Shown here: positions 16,738-25,062 of the stretch, piece after piece
Layout: each line of letters starts with the position of its first letter
Position numbering within the stretch: the stretch's first letter is position 1
Origin: Myxococcales bacterium
GTDB lineage: Bacteria > Myxococcota_A > Polyangia > Haliangiales > Haliangiaceae
Assembly (NCBI GenBank): GCA_024222395.1
Contig: JAAEPE010000001.1
Span: forward strand, 1-46,160
Direction: 5' to 3'
Length of the DNA: 46,160 nucleotides
Made by a program: the position numbers and the translations under genes
Notes under the pieces: generated by a model
Told to the model about the DNA's origin: nothing
What the model saw: the letters and a program-made list of their open reading frames with translations, nothing else
Database searches by the model: none

Positions 16738-16830
16738 GCGTTCTGCGAAGCAGAGCGCGCCTGAAAACAAGCACCAACCACGGCGTTTGCGAAGCAGAGA
16801 GCCGGGTTTGGCACCAGTTCTCTAGCGCGT
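16738..16830. repeat. Repeated hairpin sequences between DUF2254-like gene and coaX
   Basis: GCGTTCTGC-GAA-GCAGAGCGC (16738-16758) is a 9-bp hairpin with one G.U pair. Its core TGCGAAGCAGAG recurs at 16788-16799. It is followed at 16808-16830 by a 23-base sequence that matches 11697-11719 at all but two positions. The region is the divergent spacer upstream of both flanking genes. Confidence 0.6.
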
Positions 16831-16911
16831 GGACACGTCATCGCCAGTGCTTTCTATCCAGTCACCTTGGAGCTGAGAGGTGCCGGTGAGATAGGATAGG
16901 CGACGGCTCCC

Positions 16912-17721
16912 ATGAAACTGCTCCTGGTCATCGACGTTGGCAACACCAATACCGTTCTCGGCGTGTACGACGTCGGCATCACTGACAACACCGGGGACGA
17001 GGGGCTCAGGGCGCAGTGGCGCGTGGAGACAAACGGCCATCGCACCGCCGACGAATACGCCATTATTCTAAAGCAATTGATGGAACTTGAGGGGCTCAAG
17101 ATGACGGAAATCGCCTGGGCCATTGCCTCTTCCGTCGTGCCACCGACGTTGTTCGGCCTTCGCAAATTCTGCCAGCGTCACCTCGGACTGGAGCTCATGG
17201 TGGTCGGTCCAGGGCTCAAGACCGGCATGCCCATTCTCTACGAAAATCCCAGGGAGGTTGGGGCCGACCGAATTGTCAATGCAGTCGCAGCGTACGAGAC
17301 CGTTGGCGCGGGTTGCATTGTCGTCGATTTTGGCACCGCAACGACGTGGGACGTCGTCACCCCGAAGGGCGAGTATCTAGGAGGCGCCATCGCACCCGGA
17401 GTAGAAGTGAGTTCGCAAGCGCTCTACGAGCACGCCTCCAAACTGCCGAAGGTGCAAATTGCGAGGCCGAAGAACGTGGTTGGCCGCAACACGGAGGCCA
17501 GCATGCAGAGCGGGCTCTACTACGGCTACTGCGGCATGGTTGACTCGATGGTCGCCGAGATCCGAGCGGAGGTGGGCTTTGCCTGTGAGTGCATCGCAAC
17601 CGGTGGGCTCGCCGGGCTCATGGCTAAGCAGAGCAATTCCATCGATTCGTGCGAGCCAATGCTAACGTTGCGCGGGCTCAAGATTCTCTTCGAGCGCAAC
17701 ACCAAGATGGACAACAAGTAG
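16912..17721 (+). CDS. coaX: Type III pantothenate kinase
   Basis: CoaX phosphorylates pantothenate, the first committed step to coenzyme A. The 269-residue cytosolic ASKHA-fold protein shows the phosphate-1 motif LLVIDVGNTNT (D8), the pantothenate-site GADR (117-120) and the phosphate-2 loop VDFGTATTWDVV (138-149), followed by GGAIAPGVE. In many genomes coaX follows birA, but here it is first in a cluster followed after 10 bases by an uncharacterised helical protein. Type III kinases are not inhibited by CoA, so this step is probably not under feedback control. Confidence 0.97.
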   Translation: MKLLLVIDVGNTNTVLGVYDVGITDNTGDEGLRAQWRVETNGHRTADEYAIILKQLMELEGLKMTEIAWAIASSVVPPTLFGLRKFCQRHLGLELMVVGPGLKTGMPILYENPREVGADRIVNAVAAYETVGAGCIVVDFGTATTWDVVTPKGEYLGGAIAPGVEVSSQALYEHASKLPKVQIARPKNVVGRNTEASMQSGLYYGYCGMVDSMVAEIRAEVGFACECIATGGLAGLMAKQSNSIDSCEPMLTLRGLKILFERNTKMDNK

Positions 17722-17731
17722 GTAGCAGGCC

Positions 17732-18835
17732 TTGAAGCACCACGCCCCACTCGACACCTCCTCTCTAAGTGCAGAGGCGCAGCGCGCTCTTTCCTCGGGC
17801 CCCGCCAAGATGATGGCTGCCCGTGGCATGGCGCCCCTCGCCAATCCGGTCGACCTCACCTCAGTGCTCTACCAACTCTGCGTCGCCACGGATGAGAAGA
17901 TCCAGGGGGCGGCTCAGGGCTCAGCTCGTGGTTTGCCAAAGGCCATTCTCGCGGGAGCTCTGGCCGATACAACTCTCGACCCCATGGTCATCGATTACTT
18001 CGTCACTCACGCGGACTGTCGCGCCGAACTCGTCGACATCGTGATTCTAAATCAGAGTAGTGCCGATAGCACCATCGCCACTCTCGCGGCGAACGCCACC
18101 GATAAGCAGGTCGAGCTCATTTCAGAGAACCAGCAGCGAATTCTCGGGTGTACTGACATCATCTCTGCCATCTACGCCAACCCTCATGCGCGTATGTCCA
18201 CGGTGGACCGCATTGTCGAGCTTGCGGTCAGGCAGGGGCTCAAGGTTCCAGGAATTGCCGCGTGGGATGAGTTGTCTCGCGCAGTGATGCAGACTGGCGA
18301 CGAGCAGCCGGCTCCAGACTCCGCAGAGGAGCAGGCTGCGGACAACATCTTTCTCTCCTTGGTTCCTGAAGAGCAGGAGGGCGAGCCTGAGGATGGACCC
18401 ACGGTCACTGTCGAGGAAGCTGAAATCCAGATTCGCGACATGACGATTCCTGCGAAGATCCGTCTGGCCATGATGGGCAACAAGTTTCAGCGCAGCCAAC
18501 TCATCAAGGATCCAAAGAAATTGGTCTCGATGGCAGTGATTAAGTCACCCAGCGTCAAAGATAATGAAGCTGCTGGATATGCCAGTAACACTGCACTGGC
18601 GGAGGACGTAATAGGATACATCGCCACTAAGAAAGAGTGGGTGAAGCTCTATCACATCAAACTCGCCCTGGTGAATAACCCAAAGTGTCCCTTGCCAACA
18701 GCCATGCGCCTCTTGCCTCATCTGCGCGCCAAAGACCTCGGCGCGATGGCGCGCTCACGGAGTATTCCAAGCGCCCTCTCGGCACAGGCGCGCAAGCTAT
18801 CGGCGGCACGGCGTGGCGGTAGCAAGAAAAAATAG
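17732..18835 (+). CDS. Conserved alpha-helical protein, HEAT-like, unknown function
   Basis: A 367-residue soluble protein without signal or membrane segments. It has repeated helical units with recurring 'asparagine/proline after helix' turns (VILNQSSADSTIATLAAN, IYANPHARMSTVDRIVELA, LVNNPKCPLPTAMRLLPHL), the look of irregular HEAT/ARM repeats. An acidic linker (~190-240) separates two halves, and it ends in a Lys/Arg-rich tail. I do not recognise a named family; similar proteins in myxobacteria are likely (inference). The start used is TTG, 10 bases after coaX, and is weak; no better upstream codon is evident. Confidence 0.72.
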   Translation: MKHHAPLDTSSLSAEAQRALSSGPAKMMAARGMAPLANPVDLTSVLYQLCVATDEKIQGAAQGSARGLPKAILAGALADTTLDPMVIDYFVTHADCRAELVDIVILNQSSADSTIATLAANATDKQVELISENQQRILGCTDIISAIYANPHARMSTVDRIVELAVRQGLKVPGIAAWDELSRAVMQTGDEQPAPDSAEEQAADNIFLSLVPEEQEGEPEDGPTVTVEEAEIQIRDMTIPAKIRLAMMGNKFQRSQLIKDPKKLVSMAVIKSPSVKDNEAAGYASNTALAEDVIGYIATKKEWVKLYHIKLALVNNPKCPLPTAMRLLPHLRAKDLGAMARSRSIPSALSAQARKLSAARRGGSKKK

Positions 18836-19352
18836 TGCAGTCCTAGGCCGCTGGAGCACTCGAATCGGCGCTGCTCTAGTGGCGCCCGTTCTGGCACTGC
18901 GGATATCCGACAGTCCGGCCGGTCGTGGGTGCTCCTCCAGCGACATTACGTTGCTTCTTCTCCTTGCGGTCGTTGCTCTGAAAACGGAGCTCTTCGCAAC
19001 GGCGGGATGGATGCTTCGCGATGGCGACTACAGCGAAGCCTTGACCGTGCTGATGGTCGGCTCGCGCGAGCTCCTTATAATGCCCATAATCCTGCTACTT
19101 GGGGGCAGCGTGCTGCTGAGCCTCTTGGCCGGTCGACGGCGCTCGCTGGCACGTGACTTCGATCTGGTTTGTGTGGCACTGACCCCCTTGGTCGTTGTTG
19201 AGCTTGTGCACGCCCTCATCGCTCTCGCCGGTGTCGATGTGCATTTCGCCAGCGTCATCGTCGGCTATACCTGGTCCGCAGCCCTGCTTCTCTTGGCCTT
19301 AGGCCAAGCCCGCCAAAGACCTCTAGAAGCCACGAAAGCCGCCAGCGTATGA
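18813..19352 (+). CDS. Small integral membrane protein
   Basis: A 179-residue protein with four hydrophobic segments (near residues 46-68, 84-105, 118-140 and 145-163) and a Ser/Arg-rich N-terminus. Helix 3 contains LTPLVVVELVHALIALAG, which loosely recalls YIP1-like bacterial membrane proteins, but I would not assign it. The GTG start overlaps the end of the preceding gene by 23 bases and its TGA stop overlaps the next start (ATGA), so translation of the three genes is probably coupled. Confidence 0.65.
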   Translation: MAVARKNSAVLGRWSTRIGAALVAPVLALRISDSPAGRGCSSSDITLLLLLAVVALKTELFATAGWMLRDGDYSEALTVLMVGSRELLIMPIILLLGGSVLLSLLAGRRRSLARDFDLVCVALTPLVVVELVHALIALAGVDVHFASVIVGYTWSAALLLLALGQARQRPLEATKAASV

Positions 19353-19909
19353 GTGAAGAGACGCGCTCCCTTCGCGCGGGTTGGGCAATCTTCGCCATCC
19401 TAGGAGCACTCCTACTTATCAACGGAGGTGCGGCGGTGGAAGACTGCCAGAGCCTTCGACCGGTTCACGAAGGCGAAGAGGCGCCCGAGTTTTCTGCGCC
19501 GCGAATCAAGGCAAATGGCTCGTTGGGGCGGGAATTTTCGATCTCCGAGACACGTGGCCAAGTCGTTGTGATCGACTTCTGGGCAACTTGGTGTGGCCCA
19601 TGCGAGGCGTCAATGCCTGTGCTCGAGGGCATTGCGACGGCCTACGGAGACAGGGGAGTACGTGTGATTTCAGTCAATACCGAAGGTCCCGGTGCCGCGC
19701 AGCGCGCTAGGCGGATGACAGACCGGCTCGCGCCCTCCGTCGAACTCTTGAGCGATACCGGGGTTGCTTCGGCACTCTACAAGGTCAATACGATTCCCCA
19801 CATGCTGATAGTAGATAGGGCGGGAACCGTGCGCTGGGTGCACAGAGGCCTGGGCTCGGTTGGGAGTTTGCGGCGGGACCTTTCGCAAGCCATCAAAGCG
19901 CTTCTATGA
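19349..19909 (+). CDS. TlpA-like membrane-anchored thioredoxin
   Basis: A 186-residue TlpA/ResA-like thiol-disulfide oxidoreductase. An N-terminal anchor (WAIFAILGALLLINGG, residues 12-27) places the domain outside the inner membrane. The redox site is FWATWCGPCEASMP, followed by the cis-proline loop NTIPHMLIVDRAG. Such proteins reduce apocytochrome or other extracytoplasmic disulfides. The gene overlaps the preceding membrane-protein gene by 4 bases. A possible client is the multiheme lipoprotein in this window, but no genetic linkage supports that. Confidence 0.92.
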   Translation: MSEETRSLRAGWAIFAILGALLLINGGAAVEDCQSLRPVHEGEEAPEFSAPRIKANGSLGREFSISETRGQVVVIDFWATWCGPCEASMPVLEGIATAYGDRGVRVISVNTEGPGAAQRARRMTDRLAPSVELLSDTGVASALYKVNTIPHMLIVDRAGTVRWVHRGLGSVGSLRRDLSQAIKALL

Positions 19910-19985
19910 CTACATCGGGGTGTAATCAAGGGCCCAATTCTCCTGTTTTTTGAAACCATAGAATGCTGCGTGATACTTTTAATGC

Positions 19986-21083
19986 GTGCGATTGCGGAGC
20001 TGCATTGCCCTTGAGCTTCTCACCGGCGGGACTCTCTTCGCCGGCCTCGTTGCGGGCGGAATATGGGGCTCGCAATTGGCTCGAGAGGGGCTTGCTCATG
20101 AGGCACAGGCTGCCACCGAATTGCCAGCGCCGGCACGCGTTGTCGAACCTGTGCCTCTGCCGCCGCCGGTCTCGCCACACACAGAACTCGAGGTGATTCC
20201 CGAGACGCCGACGATGTTCCTCGGTGTGGAAGACGACATCTTGCTCGCCCCACTGAGGGACTCGCCGATAGCTCAGGTCAAGTTCAACACCGGTGGCTCT
20301 TCGATCTCTTTGCGCATCGACTTCGAGAACGGAGCGCGGGCCGCCTTCAAGCCTCGGCAGACGAATTGGCAATCTGTACCTCGTCGGGAAGTGATCGCCT
20401 TCCGAATCAATCGCCTGCTCGGGCTTGGCTCGGTTCCCCCGGCCATCGGTCGACGCTTTCAAATGTCGAAAATCGTCGGCGCACTAACTCCGGAGAGCCG
20501 TTTCTACCGGCCGCGCTTGCAGGCTGAAATGATTCAGAAAGGCGGCTGGGTCACAGGAGAGTTGTCTTGGTGGATTCCAGTAATTCGCCGCGGCAAGGTT
20601 GATGGCTACGAAATCGATTCGATGGAAGGAATCGTCTCGTGGAAGCGTTATTTGGCCATCGGTGCAAAGATTCCAGAGCGAGATTTGGCGTTGGTTCAAC
20701 AGATCAGCGACATGGTTCTATTCGATTTCATTATCAGCAATCCTGATCGTTGGTCTGGTGGCAATGCTCGCGTAAGTGAAGATCAGCGCTTGCTCTACTT
20801 CATGGACAACACGCTCTCATTCGGCGACCGAGCCGATGGCCACCCCAAATCGCGTACGTACTTTGAGCGATGCCACACATTCTCACGCTCCCTGGTCGAG
20901 AGGCTCCGCACTCTGGAGGAGGAGGAAATCCGCGAAGTGCTGGAGCGCGATATCGAGCCATTCGACTACTACCTCCGAGACTCTGAGATCACGGCCCTGT
21001 TATCGCGTCGCGATCGGGCTCTTAAGTACATTGATGCCCTTATTCGCCGGCATGGCGAAGAATTGGTACTCGCCTTCCCGTAG
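19986..21083 (+). CDS. Exported FAM20-like (atypical secretory pathway) kinase
   Basis: A 365-residue protein with an N-terminal signal/anchor (residues ~6-28) and a Pro-rich linker, then a domain that matches the FAM20/Four-jointed kinase fold. It shows the ATP-binding lysine in RAAFKP (K122), the downstream glutamate region RREVIAFRINRLLG (E135) followed by VPPAIGR, the catalytic segment FDFIISNPDRW with D254, and metal-binding D274 in YFMDNTLSFG. In animal FAM20C the corresponding elements are FKP, E-x-A-A-F-H-x-D-R-I-L-G, VPPVVGR, N-x-D-R and LDNGRGFG. Thus the active-site set is apparently complete and faces the periplasm. The start is GTG 19986; ATGs at 19963 and 19982 are in other frames. 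Substrate unknown. Confidence 0.8.
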   Translation: MRLRSCIALELLTGGTLFAGLVAGGIWGSQLAREGLAHEAQAATELPAPARVVEPVPLPPPVSPHTELEVIPETPTMFLGVEDDILLAPLRDSPIAQVKFNTGGSSISLRIDFENGARAAFKPRQTNWQSVPRREVIAFRINRLLGLGSVPPAIGRRFQMSKIVGALTPESRFYRPRLQAEMIQKGGWVTGELSWWIPVIRRGKVDGYEIDSMEGIVSWKRYLAIGAKIPERDLALVQQISDMVLFDFIISNPDRWSGGNARVSEDQRLLYFMDNTLSFGDRADGHPKSRTYFERCHTFSRSLVERLRTLEEEEIREVLERDIEPFDYYLRDSEITALLSRRDRALKYIDALIRRHGEELVLAFP

Positions 21084-21118
21084 GCTCTCTCAGTCTCTCA
21101 ACCAACCCCGGATTTCTC

Positions 21119-22405
21119 GTGCCTCCCGTCTGCCCTAGTTGCAATTCTGCTCTCGATCCCACACATGCGCCCGTAGCACGTATCCGTGGGGCTAAAGTTG
21201 TGACCTATTGCTCAACGGCCTGTGCGAACGATGCTTCCGCAGCGATTGTGGTTGCTCCGGTCGAAACTCCGAAGGAGCCGGCACGCGAGGCGGCTGAGCG
21301 TGTCGAGGCAGGGCGGGGCTTGGAGGCTGAGGCTGCGGCGCCCGCGGAGAAAACGGCCAAGGACGCTCTTGAGCCGGCAGCACCGGCGAGGAGCGAAGCC
21401 CCTGGATCGGCCTCGCTCGAATCTCAGGGCATCTCGGCGAGTATTCGCAAGCGGGTGCTTCTAGCGTCGGGTGCCATCATGGCCGGTGGCATCGCCATCG
21501 CGGTGGTGCATTCACTATCTTCGTCCCCTTCGAGCAACGAACGCGCAGGTCACGCAGAAGCCGGCATCGCAATACCCAATGCCCAGTTCAACCCCAAGCT
21601 CGCGCCCACCAAAGTAGCCCTGCCCGAGCCGCGTGCGGAGGAGCCGCCAACAGCAGCTGAGCTGCGCGCCCTTTCCATAACAGAGCTAGAGCGGCAGCTA
21701 GAGGAGGGCTCACCGCGATTCAAGCGACTCGCTGGTATGGCATTGGCAAGGGAGAAGCACGTTGGTGCACTCGCGATACTCGGAGAACTTCTCAAGAGTG
21801 AAACTAGCGACCTAAGTCGCATCGATATCGCGTACGGAATGGCCTTGGCGGGAGATGCCTCTGGCCGGGACTATCTGGTTGGAGAGCTGGATAGCCGGCG
21901 TCGCGATGTCCGTATGGATGCTTCCCGCCGCCTCGTGCAATTGGGCGATGACTCCGGCCGCAAGGCGCTTCATCAAATGCTAGGGGTGCGTACGCATCGT
22001 TTGGGAGCAGCCTCGGTGCTCGCGATACTCGGCGACGAGAAGGGCATCGACATATTGCGACAGACCTATGAGAAGGCCAGCTCTTCCGACGAGAACCGAA
22101 TGCGCGCGGCGGTCGGATTGGGACTTGCCGGTGATGACTCTGCTCGGGCGCTGCTCCTGGAGATTCTCAGCGAAGGAAAGTATGTTGTCGATGCGGCAGG
22201 TGCTCTCGCTACCCTCGGCGACAAAGCCGCTGTGCCGGCTCTGAAACGGCAGCTTATGTTGACTGCCATGCGGGTAGGAGCTGCAGAGAGCCTCCACTCG
22301 ATGAAGATTGAAGTCGATATCGCAGATCTGGCTTCGGCACTCGTTAAAAGTAATACCGAGGGGCGTATCGCGGCGGCAGAAGCAATCCTGGTACTGGGGC
22401 AGTAG
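21119..22405 (+). CDS. Zinc-ribbon, single-TM protein with C-terminal HEAT repeats
   Basis: A 428-residue protein. It begins with a short zinc-binding module, CPSC near residue 5 and CSTAC near residue 31 (a TRASH/zinc-ribbon-like CxxC...CxxxC pattern). A ~70-residue Ala/Glu-rich disordered linker follows, then one transmembrane helix (about 117-135, ending before HSLSSSPSSNERAG), then ~250 residues of HEAT repeats (units such as SRIDIAYGMALAGDASGRDY and VDAAGALATLGDKAAVPALK). This predicts a cytosolic metal-bound head and a periplasmic protein-binding solenoid. GTG start 35 bases after the FAM20-like kinase gene; a functional pairing is conceivable. Confidence 0.78.
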   Translation: MPPVCPSCNSALDPTHAPVARIRGAKVVTYCSTACANDASAAIVVAPVETPKEPAREAAERVEAGRGLEAEAAAPAEKTAKDALEPAAPARSEAPGSASLESQGISASIRKRVLLASGAIMAGGIAIAVVHSLSSSPSSNERAGHAEAGIAIPNAQFNPKLAPTKVALPEPRAEEPPTAAELRALSITELERQLEEGSPRFKRLAGMALAREKHVGALAILGELLKSETSDLSRIDIAYGMALAGDASGRDYLVGELDSRRRDVRMDASRRLVQLGDDSGRKALHQMLGVRTHRLGAASVLAILGDEKGIDILRQTYEKASSSDENRMRAAVGLGLAGDDSARALLLEILSEGKYVVDAAGALATLGDKAAVPALKRQLMLTAMRVGAAESLHSMKIEVDIADLASALVKSNTEGRIAAAEAILVLGQ

Positions 22406-22410
22406 CGAAC

Positions 22411-23667
22411 GTGGCTCGCGACTTACGGCTCTTCTACTATTTTCGCCTATTGGCAACGTCTTATCTGTGGATGCCAATCTTCTGGCGCTTCATGACCGAG
22501 CGAGGCCTTGGCTTCGATGAGATCATGTTACTCAGCGCTCTGTACAGCGTCGTCGTAATCATCGTCGAAGTGCCCACGGGAGCGCTCGCGGATCGCATCG
22601 GTAGGCGAGAGAGCATGATGGCCGGTTCGCTGGCGTTGGTGGCCTCCGGCGTAGTGGCGTATTTCGCCCAGAACCTGCTGGTCTTCGCAATCGCGGAGAC
22701 GCTGGCGGCTGTCTCAATGTCTCTGTGCTCGGGCGCGGATTCCGCATATCTCTACGACCTCCTGGCCGCCAATGGCCGGAGTCACGAATACGCGAGGCGC
22801 GAGGGTACGGCTTCAGCGTGGCACCAGGCCGGCAGCGCCGGGGCATTTGCGGCTGGCGGTTTGCTAGGCGAGATTGACCTAGCCTTGCCCTACGTCGCCA
22901 CCGCAGTGGTTGGTCTCGGTGCCTTCTGCATTGCATTTGCCATGCGCGACGAAGCATCTGCCGGCGGTGGTCGAGTTCAGGTTGTTGCCAAAGAAACCTC
23001 AGTCTCTGTCGAGATGCGCTCGTACATGCAACACATGGGTGAGGCCACCCGCGAACTCATGCGGAGCAAGCGCCTTCTGTGGGCAATTGCATTTTCCGCG
23101 GTGGTCTTCGTGCTCTTGCGCGCGACGATCTATCTCTACCAGCCGTATCTAAACGCCCGCGGCTTCGGCATCGCGGAAACGGGCTTCGTCTTTGCTGGAG
23201 TCTATCTGGTCGCCACCTTTGTGGCGCAAAAGGGCCACTTGCTGCGGCGCCGGCTCGGAGAGAAGACTCTGGTTTGGGGCCTGCTGGGAACGCTGGCGCT
23301 GAGCTTTGTCTTGCTCAATCAGATTTCCGGCCAGTGGGCCCTATGCCTCTTGGCAGTGCAGGCAGTTGCAAACGGGCTCTACTCTCCACTAGTCAAACCC
23401 TTGCTAAACCGGGAAATTTCCAATTCGGCTAGGCGCGCGACAATGCTCTCGATGGAGAGCATCGCTAGGCGCGTCGCCATGGGGGTCTTCTCTCCCATAG
23501 CCGGCTACTACGGCGCCTCTTCGGCCATGTATCTATGCGGTGGCATTGGCTTCGTTGGCATCGTCCTTCTCGCGCTATTCGTTCGCCATGCCCACCTGCA
23601 CGGCCGCCAAAGAAGAACGTGTACTCTCCCTATGTGCGCGCCGGTGGCCGCAGCAGAGAGCGATTGA
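22411..23667 (+). CDS. MFS transporter
   Basis: A 418-residue major facilitator protein with about 12 transmembrane helices. The loop 2-3 signature is GALADRIGRRESMM, and the second half contains the equivalent region around KGHLLRRRLGEKTLVWG. Substrate is not predictable. The C-terminal tail after the last helix is His/Arg/Cys-containing (HAHLHGRQRRTCT), which could bind metal. The start is GTG, 5 bases after the preceding stop, so the gene is in the same transcript as the HEAT-repeat protein. Confidence 0.85.
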   Translation: MARDLRLFYYFRLLATSYLWMPIFWRFMTERGLGFDEIMLLSALYSVVVIIVEVPTGALADRIGRRESMMAGSLALVASGVVAYFAQNLLVFAIAETLAAVSMSLCSGADSAYLYDLLAANGRSHEYARREGTASAWHQAGSAGAFAAGGLLGEIDLALPYVATAVVGLGAFCIAFAMRDEASAGGGRVQVVAKETSVSVEMRSYMQHMGEATRELMRSKRLLWAIAFSAVVFVLLRATIYLYQPYLNARGFGIAETGFVFAGVYLVATFVAQKGHLLRRRLGEKTLVWGLLGTLALSFVLLNQISGQWALCLLAVQAVANGLYSPLVKPLLNREISNSARRATMLSMESIARRVAMGVFSPIAGYYGASSAMYLCGGIGFVGIVLLALFVRHAHLHGRQRRTCTLPMCAPVAAAESD

Positions 23668-23700
23668 CAGGCAAACGTCTCAGGGGCAGACTGCGCGCCG

Positions 23701-25062
23701 ATGAGTGCTAGCAAGGCGGTCTATATCGTGTCCCTCGGTTGCCCCAAGAATCGGGTCGATAGTGAGGTCATGCTGGGCGACGCCGGAGCTTCTGGGCATC
23801 GAATCGTCGCCGATCCAGCCCAAGCCGACGTCATCGTCGTCAACACCTGCGGGTTCATCGAATCAGCCAAGGAGGAGAGCATCGAGACGATTCTAGAGAT
23901 GGCCGGGCACAAGGGCGATGGGCGGTGCGAGGAGCTGGTCGTCACAGGTTGTCTCAGCCAGCGCTACCCAGAGGAGTTGGCCAAGGAAATCCCTGAGATT
24001 GACCACATGCTCGGTTCTGGCGACTTCCGCGAAGTCATCAAGATTCTCAATACAGGGGGCACCCGAAAGGGGCTGCCCGTTCTCGGTGTCTCAGAGACCC
24101 CCGCTTTTCTCTACGACCACAACACGCCTCGAGTTCTCACAGGCTTCCGCCACACGGCGTACGTCAAAATCGCCGAGGGCTGTGACAGGCCTTGTGCCTT
24201 TTGCATAATCCCCAAACTGCGGGGCCCTCAGCGCTCTCGCACCATCGACTCCGTAGTCAAAGAGGTCGAGAACCTTTGCGCAGGGGGTACCAAGGAGATC
24301 AATCTTATCGCCCAGGATCTCACCCGCTTCGGAGTGGACCTGGCCGACGAACCCACGCTCGCCCAACTATTGGCCGCCCTCGAGGGCATCGATGGGTTGC
24401 ACTGGGTACGGCTGCACTACACTTATCCAAGCGCCTTCACAGATGAGCTCATCGATGTCATCGCCGAATCGAGTGTGGTCGCCAAATACGTCGACGTGCC
24501 CCTTCAGCACATCGACGACGCTATGCTCAAGAAAATGCGCCGCGGTCATGGCGCTCGCACTACCCACGAACTTCTCGACCGTCTGCGCTCGACAATCGAC
24601 GGTCTCGTTCTGCGTTCAACGTTCATCGTTGGTCACCCCGGTGAGACCGATGAGAGCTTCGCCAAGCTCTGCGAGTTTATCCAAGAAGCCAAGCTCGACC
24701 ATGTCGGGGCCTTTCCCTTTTCGACAGAAGAAGGAACGACAGCTGCCATGCTGCCTCACCGAGTGCCTGAAGAGGTCAAACTGCAGCGCCAAGAGGAACT
24801 CATGGAGCTGCAGCGTTTGGTTTCTCGATCGAAGAACGAGGCGAAGGTCGGTGAGACTCTCGAGATCCTGGTCGAGGGCATCAGCGATGAGAGCGAATAC
24901 CTCATGCAGGGGCGCTGGTACGGCCAGGCTCCAGAGATTGATGGCAGTGTCTACGTCTCAAACTTCGAGGGCCAGGTTGGCGACCTAGTCATGGCCACCG
25001 TTACCGATGGGTCGGACTACGATCTTGCAGCAGAAGTCTCGCCTACGGACGCTGCGGAGTGA
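23701..25062 (+). CDS. rimO: Ribosomal protein S12 methylthiotransferase
   Basis: RimO is a radical-SAM enzyme that adds a methylthio group to an aspartate of ribosomal protein S12. Of 453 residues, the N-terminal MTTase domain has cluster cysteines C14 (SLGCPKNRVDSE), C50 (VNTCGFI) and C84 (VTGCLSQRY). The radical-SAM motif is CDRPCAFC (C161, C165, C168), followed by KLRGPQRSR, and a C-terminal TRAM domain (~390-450) is present. The SLGCPKN and GFI signatures separate RimO from MiaB. Stop overlaps the next gene's start as GTGA. Confidence 0.97.
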   Translation: MSASKAVYIVSLGCPKNRVDSEVMLGDAGASGHRIVADPAQADVIVVNTCGFIESAKEESIETILEMAGHKGDGRCEELVVTGCLSQRYPEELAKEIPEIDHMLGSGDFREVIKILNTGGTRKGLPVLGVSETPAFLYDHNTPRVLTGFRHTAYVKIAEGCDRPCAFCIIPKLRGPQRSRTIDSVVKEVENLCAGGTKEINLIAQDLTRFGVDLADEPTLAQLLAALEGIDGLHWVRLHYTYPSAFTDELIDVIAESSVVAKYVDVPLQHIDDAMLKKMRRGHGARTTHELLDRLRSTIDGLVLRSTFIVGHPGETDESFAKLCEFIQEAKLDHVGAFPFSTEEGTTAAMLPHRVPEEVKLQRQEELMELQRLVSRSKNEAKVGETLEILVEGISDESEYLMQGRWYGQAPEIDGSVYVSNFEGQVGDLVMATVTDGSDYDLAAEVSPTDAAE

